NCBI GenBank assembly: GCA_023229685.1
Contig: JALNYT010000004.1
Coordinates: 1-64,000 of the forward strand
Direction: 5' to 3'
DNA length: 64,000 bases
Origin: Sulfuritalea sp.
Lineage (GTDB): Bacteria > Pseudomonadota > Gammaproteobacteria > Burkholderiales > Rhodocyclaceae
How positions within the stretch are numbered: the first letter of the stretch is position 1; every line of letters begins with the position of its first letter. Of this stretch, positions 44,607 through 54,192 are shown piece by piece. Both the position numbers and the translations under genes were made by a program. The notes below the pieces were generated by a model. That model was given only the letters and a program-made list of their open reading frames with translations, was not told the DNA's origin and did not search any database.

Positions 44607-44933
44607 ATGGAGGCAATAATGGAATTGCCGGCGAGGGATGACGAAGGTTATCTGGTCGATCCGGCGGACTGGAGCGAAGAAGTAGCGGAGGCGCTGGCGC
44701 AGCGGGAGAGCATCGAGCTGACCGACGCCCATTGGGATGTGATCCGTTTCATGCGCGACTTTTATCAGGAGCGCCAGGTCATCCCGGATGTGCGTTTCGT
44801 CATCTGGCATTTGGCCGAGCACCTCGGCGCAGAGTCGCGCAACAGGATTTTCGAGCTGTTTCCCTATGGCTACGTCAAACAGGCCTGCAAGATCGCCGGC
44901 ATGAGACGGCCGCGCGGCTGGAGCACGGGCTAG
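44607..44933 (+). CDS. DsrC/TusE-family protein lacking the C-terminal cysteine
   Basis: The 108-residue protein has the DsrC/TusE fold: DWSEEVAEALAQRE, LTDAHWDVIRFMRDFYQE (about 39-56) and LFPYGYVKQACKIAGMRRP (about 84-102). Cys94 of QAC is kept, but the position 11 residues later, where DsrC and TusE carry the redox cysteine of the C-terminal arm, is Trp105 (RGWSTG). It is therefore unlikely to carry sulfur like TusE, and may be a regulatory DsrC-like protein. GGAGGAGCGCG precedes the ATG. A Crp/Fnr regulator follows 34 bp on. Confidence 0.87.
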   Translation: MEAIMELPARDDEGYLVDPADWSEEVAEALAQRESIELTDAHWDVIRFMRDFYQERQVIPDVRFVIWHLAEHLGAESRNRIFELFPYGYVKQACKIAGMRRPRGWSTG

Positions 44934-44967
44934 CCTTGGATCGGCGGGCCGCGAGAGGGAAAAATAC

Positions 44968-45795
44968 GTGCCGTCGGTAGGCGACACCCGTATTAAGAGG
45001 GTTCTGAAAGGTTTTCCCTTATTCGCCGGCCTTGCTTCCGAGCATCTTGGCGAACTGGCCGGGGCGGCGCGGAGCAGCGTTTTCCTCAAGGATCAGGCGA
45101 TCTACCGGGCCGGCGATCCGGTGCGCTGGCTGTACGTCCTGTTGTCGGGCCAAGTGAAACTGGCGCTGTCCTGCAATCAGGGCAACGAGAAGATCATCGA
45201 TGTTGTGGAAGCGGGGCGGTCTTTTGGCGAGGCCGAACTATTCGGGCCTCACCCTTCACTGGTCGACGCCGTGGCCGTGAAGTCGTCGCAAGTGTTGGCG
45301 ATTGACCGGGAAAATCTCTGCCGCATCATGACCATGGATTCGCGCGTTGCGTTGCGCGTGATGCAGGCGCTGGCGCTGCGGCAAATTGAAATGGAAACCG
45401 AACTTGCGGCAACGCACCCCGGTTCTGGCAGCCAGCAGCTATTGAATTTTCTGGTGAGGCTGGCCGGACCCGGTCGCGCCCGGGTCGGCGAAACGCTGGT
45501 GACGCTCAGTGTCAGCAAGCAATTGCTTGCGTCCCGCTTCAACATGAAACCCGAAACCCTGTCCCGAAAACTGCGCGACCTCGCGGCAGGCGGCCTGATC
45601 TCCGTAGATGGACACCGCATCAGATTGAAGAACATCATGATTGACCGCTATCTCGCCGGAGAAGTGACGCGCAGCGGCTCACCCTGCCGTGCCGTCGGCG
45701 TCGGCGCTGTTGCACCCCGACCCGCTGCGTTGCAATGGCTTGAGTATCGGGCGCCCGAAAACGGGCCGGCGATTTCAGGTTGTTCGGCAACCTGA
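44968..45795 (+). CDS. Crp/Fnr-family transcriptional regulator
   Basis: The 275-residue protein has a cyclic-nucleotide-like beta barrel (about 15-130, FPLFAGLASEHL..., AGRSFGEAELFG) and a winged helix domain (about 145-225, LSVSKQLLASRFNMKPETLSRKLRDLAAGGLI). No N-terminal FNR cysteine cluster is visible, so it is not a classical oxygen sensor. It has an unusual 40-residue C-terminal extension after the DNA-binding domain. It starts at GTG after GAGAGGGAAAAATAC. Its target site is unknown; TGTGCG-N4-CGCACA is not a standard Fnr box. Confidence 0.87.
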   Translation: MPSVGDTRIKRVLKGFPLFAGLASEHLGELAGAARSSVFLKDQAIYRAGDPVRWLYVLLSGQVKLALSCNQGNEKIIDVVEAGRSFGEAELFGPHPSLVDAVAVKSSQVLAIDRENLCRIMTMDSRVALRVMQALALRQIEMETELAATHPGSGSQQLLNFLVRLAGPGRARVGETLVTLSVSKQLLASRFNMKPETLSRKLRDLAAGGLISVDGHRIRLKNIMIDRYLAGEVTRSGSPCRAVGVGAVAPRPAALQWLEYRAPENGPAISGCSAT

Positions 45796-45969
45796 TCAGC
45801 AAGCTGGGGCGCCGACGCTTCAAGGATTTTCCAGAACAAGGCATTGATCTGGCGGAAGTTCAGGCGCTGCTCAAGTGTGGCTGCTGCCGTTGCTGCCTGC
45901 CGGAACTGCGGCGGAAGCGCAGCCGGGTACCGGCCGTCGTCTGACCGGCGACGAGAGGATTCCCCCTCT

Positions 45970-45997
45970 CTTGAAACGGGCATCCACGCCCCCATAT
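45970..45997 (+). promoter_or_regulatory. Heat-shock (sigma-32) promoter of htpG
   Basis: CTTGAAA at 45970-45976 and CCCCATAT at 45990-45997, separated by 13 bp, match the sigma-32 consensus (CTTGAAA, 11-16 bp, CCCCATNT). The -10 element ends 34 bp before the htpG ATG. Confidence 0.88.
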
Positions 45998-46031
45998 CAG
46001 GGTCTCGACCGTTGTTCCCAGGGGATTTTCG

Positions 46032-47963
46032 ATGACCGCTGACACCCAGACCGCGCAAACCTCGCGCGAAACCCTCGGCTTCCAGACCGAGGTCAAGCAA
46101 CTCCTGCAACTGATGATTCACTCGCTGTATTCGAACCGCGAGATCTTCCTGCGCGAGCTGATTTCGAATGCGTCCGATGCCTGCGACAAGCTGCGCTTCG
46201 AAGCGCTGCACAACGCCGCATTGTTCGAGGGCGATTCGGATTTCAGGATTCGGGTTTCTTTCGACAAGGACGCGAAGACCCTGACCATTGCCGACAACGG
46301 CGTCGGCATGAGCCGCGAAGAAGTGATCGCCAACCTGGGCACCATCGCCAAGTCCGGCACGCGCGAGTTCTTCTCGCAGCTTTCCGGCGACCAGCAGAAG
46401 GATGCCAGCCTGATCGGCCAGTTCGGCGTCGGTTTCTATTCCTCGTTCATCGTCGCCGACCGCGTCACGGTGCTGACCCGTCGCGCCGGACTGGAAGCCA
46501 ATCAGGGCGTGCGCTGGGAATCCGAAGGCGCCGGCGACTTCACCATCGAGATGACCGATCTGGCCGCGCGCGGCACAGAGATCACGCTGCATCTGAAGGA
46601 AGGCCAGGACGACCTGCTTTCCGGCTGGAAGCTGCGCTCCGTCATCCGCAAGTACTCCGACCACATCGTGCAGCCGATCGTGATGAAGAAGGAAGAGTGG
46701 AACCAGGAGAAAAACGAACAGGTCGTCAGCGACGAGGATGAAACCGTCAATCAGGCCTCGGCCTTGTGGGCCCGTTCCAAGAACGACATCACCGACGAGC
46801 AGTACAAGGAGTTCTACAAGCATGTCGGCCACGATTTCGAAGACCCGCTGACGTGGACCCATGCCCGCGTCGAGGGCAAGACCGAATACACCCAGCTGCT
46901 TTACGTGCCGGCGCGCGCGCCGTTCGACATGTGGGACCGCAACGCCCGCCACGGCGTCAAACTCTACGTACGCCGCGTCTTCATCATGGACGACGCCGAA
47001 CAACTCATGCCGCTCTACCTGCGCTTCGTGCGCGGGATAGTCGATTCGAACGATCTGCCGCTGAACGTCTCGCGCGAAATCCTTCAGGAATCGAAGGACA
47101 TCGAGGCTATCCGCAACGGCTGCACCAAGAAGGTCCTCGGCATGCTGGCCGACCTGGCCAACAGCGAGGACGCCGCCGAGAAGGAAAAATACGCCAAGTT
47201 CTGGGGCGAGTTCGGCAAGGTGCTCAAGGAAGGCATGGGCGAGGACCACGCCAACAAGGACAAGATCGCCGCGCTGCTGCGCTTCGCCTCGACCCTGGCC
47301 GACACGCCGGACGAAACGGTGTCGCTGGCCGACTACATCGGCCGCATGAAGCCGGAGCAGGAAAAGATCTACTACGTCACCGCCGAAACCTTCAACGCGG
47401 CGAAGAACAGCCCGCACCTCGAGGTCTTCCGCAAAAAGGGCATCGAAGTGATCCTGTTGTCCGACCGTGTCGACGAATGGGTGGTATCGCACCTGACCGA
47501 ATTCGAAGGCAAGCAACTCGTGTCGGTAGCCAAGGGCGGGCTCGACCTGGGCAAGCTGGAAGACGAAGCCGAAAAGAAGGAACAGGAATCGGCGGCCGGC
47601 GAATTCAAGGACCTGACCGAGAAGATCGGCAAGAGCCTCGGCGAGCGCGTCAAGGAAGTGCGCGTCACGCATCGCCTGACCGACAGCCCGGCCTGCCTGG
47701 TGGCGGACGAGCACGACGTGTCGGGCAACCTGGCGCGCATCCTCAAGGCCGCCGGGCAGAAGGCGCCGCCATCGAAGCCGATCCTCGAAATCAACCCGCA
47801 TCACCCGGTGGTGCTGCGCCTCAAGTACGAAGACAAGCGCTTCGACGACTGGGCCGCGGTGCTGTTCGACCAGGCGCTGCTGGCCGAAGGCGGCCAGCTC
47901 GACGACCCGGCCACCTTCGTCAAGCGCATGAACCAGCTCATGCTGGAGATGAGCGGCGGTTGA
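46032..47963 (+). CDS. htpG: Hsp90-family chaperone HtpG
   Basis: HtpG is the bacterial Hsp90, an ATP-driven dimeric chaperone in the cytoplasm. The 643-residue product shows LGFQTEVKQLLQLMIHSLYS, the ATP-site motifs ELISNASDACDKL (about 38-50), DNGVGM (about 93-98) and GQFGVGFYSSF (about 132-142). It also has the middle-domain VSREILQESKDIEAIR and a full-length C-terminal dimerisation region. It lies directly behind a sigma-32 promoter. Its 3' side carries a CACAGAG hairpin repeat. Confidence 0.97.
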   Translation: MTADTQTAQTSRETLGFQTEVKQLLQLMIHSLYSNREIFLRELISNASDACDKLRFEALHNAALFEGDSDFRIRVSFDKDAKTLTIADNGVGMSREEVIANLGTIAKSGTREFFSQLSGDQQKDASLIGQFGVGFYSSFIVADRVTVLTRRAGLEANQGVRWESEGAGDFTIEMTDLAARGTEITLHLKEGQDDLLSGWKLRSVIRKYSDHIVQPIVMKKEEWNQEKNEQVVSDEDETVNQASALWARSKNDITDEQYKEFYKHVGHDFEDPLTWTHARVEGKTEYTQLLYVPARAPFDMWDRNARHGVKLYVRRVFIMDDAEQLMPLYLRFVRGIVDSNDLPLNVSREILQESKDIEAIRNGCTKKVLGMLADLANSEDAAEKEKYAKFWGEFGKVLKEGMGEDHANKDKIAALLRFASTLADTPDETVSLADYIGRMKPEQEKIYYVTAETFNAAKNSPHLEVFRKKGIEVILLSDRVDEWVVSHLTEFEGKQLVSVAKGGLDLGKLEDEAEKKEQESAAGEFKDLTEKIGKSLGERVKEVRVTHRLTDSPACLVADEHDVSGNLARILKAAGQKAPPSKPILEINPHHPVVLRLKYEDKRFDDWAAVLFDQALLAEGGQLDDPATFVKRMNQLMLEMSGG

Positions 47964-47979
47964 CGACTGGAAAACCATG

Positions 47980-48096
47980 AGCCACAGAGGTCACAGAGGA
48001 CACAGAGAAAGGCAAAACCTTGCCTGGTTTTCCTCTGTGCTCTCTGTTACTTGCCCGCGAAGCGGAATCCCAAGTACGCAAAGCGCCTCTGTGGCT
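47980..48096. repeat. CACAGAG inverted repeat, copy 3, with nested module B
   Basis: The left arm is AGCCACAGAGGTCACAGAGG, continuing GACACAGAGAAAGG. The right arm is CCTCTGTGCTCTCTG, interrupted by a 40-bp module B copy (CCCGCGAAGCGGAATCC), then CCTCTGTGGCT. It fills the htpG-glycosylase gap and ends 8 bp before the TTG start of the next gene. Confidence 0.9.
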
Positions 48097-48104
48097 AACA
48101 GGTT

Positions 48105-48584
48105 TTGATTCTCCACGGCCTGCCGCCGATCATCGATCAACGAGCCCGGGTGCTGATCCTGGGCTCGTTTCCGTCCACGGCCTCGCTGGCAGCGCAGCAG
48201 TACTACGCCCATCCGCAAAACCAGTTCTGGCGCATCCTCGGCGATGTGATCGGCCAGCCGCTCAAGGAAATCGACTACCCGCAGCGCATAGCGGCGGTGC
48301 AGGCCGCCGGCATTGCCATCTGGGACGTCTTCGCCTCCTGCGAGCGGGCCGGCAGCCTCGACACCGCGATCCGCGCTGCGGTGCCGAATCCGCTGGCCGC
48401 GCTCAGAGAGTCGGCGCCGGCGCTACGGCGAATCTGTTTCAACGGCCGCATGGCCGCGCGCCGCATCCGCGAGGTCGAGACGCTGGGCTTCGAAGCTCTG
48501 GTCCTGCCTTCGACCAGTCCGGCCCATGCCGGCATGAGCTTCGCCGAGAAGCTCGCGCGCTGGCGCGACGCCCTGCGACCCTAG
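48105..48584 (+). CDS. DNA glycosylase of the hypoxanthine/uracil (family 6-like) group
   Basis: The 159-residue protein starts at TTG (MILHGLPPIIDQRARVLILG). It has the family opening LILGSFPSTASLAAQQYYAHPQNQFWR (about 17-43), an IWDVFASCERAGSLD segment near 72-86 and a late VLPSTSPAHA motif. Relatives excise hypoxanthine or uracil from DNA. An in-frame TAA lies at 48096, inside the repeat, so the TTG is the only plausible start near the conserved N-terminus. The start region is therefore hemmed in by the repeat. Confidence 0.85.
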   Translation: MILHGLPPIIDQRARVLILGSFPSTASLAAQQYYAHPQNQFWRILGDVIGQPLKEIDYPQRIAAVQAAGIAIWDVFASCERAGSLDTAIRAAVPNPLAALRESAPALRRICFNGRMAARRIREVETLGFEALVLPSTSPAHAGMSFAEKLARWRDALRP

Positions 48585-48657
48585 TCCGGACGGCGTTCCT
48601 GCGCCGAACGTGGTGCGGCGAGTATCATGCGGGGAGTGTTTCTTGAGGGAGCATTCC

Positions 48658-51132
<2,475 letters not shown>

Positions 51133-51147
51133 CGGCGCCGCGACTCA

Positions 51148-51173
51148 AGAGTCGGCGCTGGCGGCACGGTGAG
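51148..51173 (+). repeat. Module C intergenic repeat
   Basis: AGAGTCGGCGCTGGCGGCAC, continuing GGTGAG, 15 bp after the glgP stop. It has the same orientation as copies at 51999, 53397, 54157 and 57771, which flank the genes that follow. Confidence 0.85.
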
Positions 51174-51284
51174 CGGTTGGCAAAGTGATCGGAGCGGGTG
51201 GAGCCCGGGACTTTCAATTTCTCTTGCACGATTTCGCCTACCCATAATCGCTAGTCAATATCCGAGCGTATAGAGGAGCGATTT

Positions 51285-51923
51285 GTGTCAACTATCGAAC
51301 TAGATGTGATCGAAGGTATTACTTATAACCCAACGCTCCATCCAATCAAGAACTGTCATCCATTGGAATATCTCCCAGAAGGAATACATCGATTAGCACT
51401 AAGTGTGAGAGCCGAAGAAATTAGAAAATTGAACAGCACATCGCTTTTTGATTCCGCAAACTTTTCCTCCATGTGCTTTGACTCCAAGACGTTCTCAATT
51501 GTTTGCGAGTTCCATTGGTTCGCAAATTCAATTGTGAATTACGCAAGATTGGTCGGCTTCGTCGAAATAATGGGAAAACAAGGGTGGGAAATTGAACACT
51601 TATCGGATAAGAGAATTGGAACTGAAGTTAATGAGCATTGCCGCAGGTACGTACAAAGGGTAATGCCTGATGTATACATCTGGCGAAACAAGGTTTCTGC
51701 ACATTTTGCGGCGACGGACCCCTTCTCAAAAGACAATTGGGGAACATTGCAGGACTCAATGATTCACCCCATTTCGTATTCGCGACCATATTTTTTTGCC
51801 AATTCGCATAGCTTCTCCAAGGGAGGGGAAGTATCTGAAATTCCAGAGTGGTCATTGACGCAAACATTTGAAAAGCTTTCGAGCCGTTTCTTTCCGCAAC
51901 GGACGCTGCCAAGCTTGAGCTGA
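51285..51923 (+). CDS. AT-rich orphan protein, function unknown
   Basis: A 212-residue protein starting at GTG (MSTIELDVIEGITYNPTLHP) with GAGGAGCGATTT as ribosome-binding site. Base composition and codon choice (AAT, AAA, TTT, ATA) are visibly more AT-rich than every neighbour, which suggests transfer. It is soluble, rich in aromatic residues, with the pattern VCEFHWFANSIVNYARLVGF and WRNKVSAHFAATDPF. The latter recalls nucleotide-binding or HEPN-like domains of defence genes, but the link is weak. It is flanked by module C repeats at 51148 and 51999. Confidence 0.8.
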   Translation: MSTIELDVIEGITYNPTLHPIKNCHPLEYLPEGIHRLALSVRAEEIRKLNSTSLFDSANFSSMCFDSKTFSIVCEFHWFANSIVNYARLVGFVEIMGKQGWEIEHLSDKRIGTEVNEHCRRYVQRVMPDVYIWRNKVSAHFAATDPFSKDNWGTLQDSMIHPISYSRPYFFANSHSFSKGGEVSEIPEWSLTQTFEKLSSRFFPQRTLPSLS

Positions 51924-51953
51924 ATGCCTCTGAGCTAATGGGGTGAACCGATA

Positions 51954-52024
51954 CAGGGTCGGGTTCGGTTTGCTTTGAGCGCAATGGGTCGCTCGTCAAG
52001 AGTCGGCGCCGGCGACACGGCGAG
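51954..52024 (+). repeat. Intergenic repeat: GGGTCGGGTTC element plus module C
   Basis: GGGTCGGGTTC (51957-51967) leads to TTTGCTTTGAGCGC, then AGAGTCGGCGCCGGCGACAC at 51999. The same two parts occur at 13656-13710 with module C inverted. The full stretch 51924-52208 holds only this repeat and the terB fragment. Confidence 0.8.
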
Positions 52025-52093
52025 GTGCGCCTGACGAAGCAAACTTCCCGGCGTGTTGGCTGGTCGATCCGTTCTGCGCCGCGGACGGCCCCA

Positions 52094-52153
52094 TTTCCCG
52101 CGCCCGCTGCTTGGCGGCGATGCAGGCCGAGTGCGGCACATACAGCAGATCGG
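52094..52153 (-). pseudogene. Truncated duplicate of the terB 3' end
   Basis: The minus strand encodes SDLLYVPHSACIAAKQRARE, matching SDLLYVPHSAYIAAKQRARE near the end of the TerB protein at 54966-55424. At DNA level 52094-52153 and 54974-55033 differ at only about 3 or 4 of 60 positions. The copy lacks the stop and all upstream sequence, so it is a remnant. The two copies are direct repeats 2.88 kb apart. Confidence 0.85.
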
Positions 52154-52208
52154 AAAGTGTCCCTGCTACCGGTATGGTAATATTCTTCCGGCATCCTTGA
52201 GGTGAAAC

Positions 52209-53321
52209 TTGGCACGCCGCAATGATTTCCTGGTCAATCCTGAACTGCATCTGCAGAACCTGAAGGAGAAGTGTCCAGTTGATCTGGTGGTTGAGCGCGC
52301 TATCGAAAAGGCTGAAATGAATTCAGACGAAGTTCTTCGACTCATTGCCAGCGAGATTCAGACAGGTAAGCTGGATGCGGTGATCTGGACCCGAGCCTTT
52401 GCGGAAGCGGATGGCGATCATGACCGAGCGAAAGCCCGGTATATCCGCGATCGCCATGCAGAGATCCAGGCCGGCCCGCCGCACCCGTCGTTCGTCACGG
52501 AGTTGCCTGGGCCAGCCGCATCCGCAAGCAGCCCGACGGTGACGCGGACCCGCTCCGAACTGGAAGTCAAGCGCGAAATGCTTGCAAAGAAACTGACCCT
52601 GCTGGGCAGGAGGTCGCTCTACAGCGAACTCGACCTGAGGCCAACCAGCGACGATACGACTGTCAGCCAAGTGATCGCGCAGTTGCGCGAAGCAGAAGCG
52701 AAGGGGCGAATGCTTTCCGCCGAGGAAGGCTACGCAATCCAGACGCTGCGGAACCCGGTCGGCCGAGAACAATACGATCGCAAGCTGCTGGAAGAACTTT
52801 CCCGTTCGGATGACGAGCCGGAGATATCCGAGGAATTGCAGCGCGGCACGATCCTGGGCCTGCCGCGGAGCATGGTCGCCGTCATCGCGGCGTTGGCGGT
52901 CGCAGTGTTCGCGACACTCGGTATCTATCAGGAAAAATCGCGCAAGGAATCAATCCGGGAGGCGCTGCAGGTGCAGCAGCAGGCGGAAGCCGCGCGTCTC
53001 GAGCGCGAGAAGCAGGCCGTGGCGGAGGCCTCGGAACGACAGGCCGAGGCGGCCGCGCGTGCCGCCGAACTGACCGAGCAACAAGCCATTTCGCGTCAGC
53101 GCCAGATCGACGATCAGGCGCGGCTGCGCACGACCCAGATCGAGATCCAGCAGGAGCAGGCTGAAGAACGCAAGCGTCAGTTCGCCCTGTCCAAGCAGCA
53201 GGCGGAAGCGAGGGCGGAGCAGGAAAAAATCCGCCGCACGATCTACGAGACCGAGCGCGAGCTATGCCTGACGGCGCGCCGCAACAACAATTCCGGAGAG
53301 ATGATGCGCTGGTGCCGGTGA
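52209..53321 (+). CDS. Membrane-anchored coiled-coil protein with degenerate J-like domain
   Basis: The 370-residue protein starts at TTG after GAGGTGAAAC. Residues 135-200 resemble a DnaJ J-domain without the HPD tripeptide (LYSELDLRPTSDDTTVSQVI, then NPVGREQYDRKLLEEL). One membrane helix follows (about 225-241, VAVIAALAVAVFATLG), then a long charged coiled coil rich in EAARLEREKQAVAEA repeats. The N-terminal 100 residues are helical. Function is unknown; this layout recalls membrane-tethered co-chaperone or scaffold proteins. It is flanked by module C repeats. Confidence 0.78.
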   Translation: MARRNDFLVNPELHLQNLKEKCPVDLVVERAIEKAEMNSDEVLRLIASEIQTGKLDAVIWTRAFAEADGDHDRAKARYIRDRHAEIQAGPPHPSFVTELPGPAASASSPTVTRTRSELEVKREMLAKKLTLLGRRSLYSELDLRPTSDDTTVSQVIAQLREAEAKGRMLSAEEGYAIQTLRNPVGREQYDRKLLEELSRSDDEPEISEELQRGTILGLPRSMVAVIAALAVAVFATLGIYQEKSRKESIREALQVQQQAEAARLEREKQAVAEASERQAEAAARAAELTEQQAISRQRQIDDQARLRTTQIEIQQEQAEERKRQFALSKQQAEARAEQEKIRRTIYETERELCLTARRNNNSGEMMRWCR

Positions 53322-53396
53322 GTGCCGAAGCGAGGCAGGGGCTTTCGGCCTCGGCGGCTCAGACGGGCCGGTTGAGGCGGTAGTCCGCGCCCGCTG

Positions 53397-53420
53397 CTCG
53401 GCGCTGACGGCACGCCGAAA
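53397..53420 (+). repeat. Module C intergenic repeat
   Basis: CTCGGCGCTGACGGCACGCC, continuing GAAA. The TCGGCG and CGCCGA ends can pair as a short hairpin. It lies immediately before the TumE-type operators. Confidence 0.75.
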
Positions 53421-53424
53421 TGGG

Positions 53425-53473
53425 TGTTGGCATTGTTGACAACAGGCTCTCATGTTGGCATGCTTGCCAACAT
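53425..53473. promoter_or_regulatory. Two tandem operators of the toxin-antitoxin pair
   Basis: TGTTGGCATTGTTGACAACA at 53425-53444 and ATGTTGGCA-N4-TGCCAACAT at 53452-53473 are palindromes with the same TGTTGGCA half-site. The second includes the likely ATG of the toxin at 53460, so repressor binding could block both transcription and the start region. Confidence 0.65.
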
Positions 53474-53759
53474 CAGAGCGACGCCGATCTATCGGCACCG
53501 GGTGGACTTCGATGACGGTGCCATTCTGGAAATCGTGGTCTGGCGGCTTCCAACACCGATCGAGGGCTGCAGCCATTCGTTCAAATATCGGCTCTTTTAT
53601 GGAAGCGCTGGCAAACGCCTGATCGGCTATGACAATGAGCGGCCGAAGGGCGATCACCGGCATAACGATGACCGCGAGGAGCTTTACAGCTTCGAGAGCC
53701 CCGAAAAACTGATTGATGATTTTTTGCGCGACGTGGAAGACAGGAGGGCAGGGCGATGA
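53460..53759 (+). CDS. TumE-like toxin (DUF6516 family)
   Basis: The 99-residue protein has the TumE-like pattern: ATPIYRHRVDFDDGAILEIVVWRLP, HSFKYRLFYGSAGKRLIGYDN (about 35-55), ERPKGDHRHNDDREE (about 56-70) and a C-terminal SPEKLIDDFLRDVE. The YDNE-KGDHRH motif is the family hallmark. Start chosen at ATG 53460; a GTG 36 bp upstream is possible. Its stop overlaps the antitoxin start by 4 bp. It is bracketed by module C repeats at 53397 and 54157. Confidence 0.8.
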   Translation: MLANIRATPIYRHRVDFDDGAILEIVVWRLPTPIEGCSHSFKYRLFYGSAGKRLIGYDNERPKGDHRHNDDREELYSFESPEKLIDDFLRDVEDRRAGR

Positions 53760-54115
53760 GAACCGCAACGATCCGTATCCGCAAGGCAGGTGATTCCCTG
53801 AAGGCCGTTCGCGCCGGTTTTCTTTCGGCCTGGAATAGCAGTAAATACAAAGGCGAGCATTTCGATTTCGAATCGCCCGCGGCGTTGTTTCGTGTCCTCA
53901 CGCCCAAGCGCTGGGAACTGATCGAGTGCCTGCAAAAGTCCGGTCCGCTGGGTGTGCGCGCCCTGGCGCGCGAGTTGGGCCGCGATGTGAAGCGTGTTCA
54001 TGATGATGCGGTGGCAATGATCGAAGTCGGCATGGTGGAAAAGACCGCCGATGGAAAACTCATTGCGCCTTTCGACGAAATCAGGGCTGATTTCGTGATG
54101 AAGGCGGCCGCCTGA
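53756..54115 (+). CDS. HTH antitoxin (HVO_A0114/TumA-like)
   Basis: The 119-residue protein contains a winged helix: PAALFRVLTPKRWELIECLQ (about 40-59), then ALARELGRDVKRVHDDAVAMIEVGMVEK (about 69-96), the standard layout of TumA-like antitoxins. It should bind the upstream palindromes and neutralise the toxin. Its ATG overlaps the toxin stop (ATGA). The toxin-first order is as in other TumE-TumA pairs. Confidence 0.85.
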   Translation: MRTATIRIRKAGDSLKAVRAGFLSAWNSSKYKGEHFDFESPAALFRVLTPKRWELIECLQKSGPLGVRALARELGRDVKRVHDDAVAMIEVGMVEKTADGKLIAPFDEIRADFVMKAAA

Positions 54116-54156
54116 TCGGCCTCGGGCCCAAACACGCTGCATCGGTGCGGCGCTGA

Positions 54157-54182
54157 AGAGTCGGCGCTGACCGTACGCCGAT
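54157..54182 (+). repeat. Module C intergenic repeat
   Basis: AGAGTCGGCGCTGACCGTAC, continuing GCCGAT, in the same orientation as the other copies. It lies between the antitoxin stop and the FAH stop. CGGCG and CGCCG arms can pair. Confidence 0.85.
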
Positions 54183-54192
54183 TTCGCAAGCT

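Noticed and set aside
45796..46031. Possible gene between the Crp/Fnr gene and htpG
   Set aside because: No frame with a ribosome-binding site or recognisable motif; the region is explained by the htpG heat-shock promoter.
45648..47978. A 776-codon open frame on the minus strand across htpG
   Set aside because: It is antisense to a certain htpG gene, and its residue pattern (histidine, leucine and valine-rich without family motifs) is what GC-rich third positions create opposite a real gene.
51148..54182. Module C repeats considered as integron attC sites
   Set aside because: They lack the GTTRRRY/RYYYAAC ends and the long imperfect palindrome of attC, and there is no integrase gene in the window.
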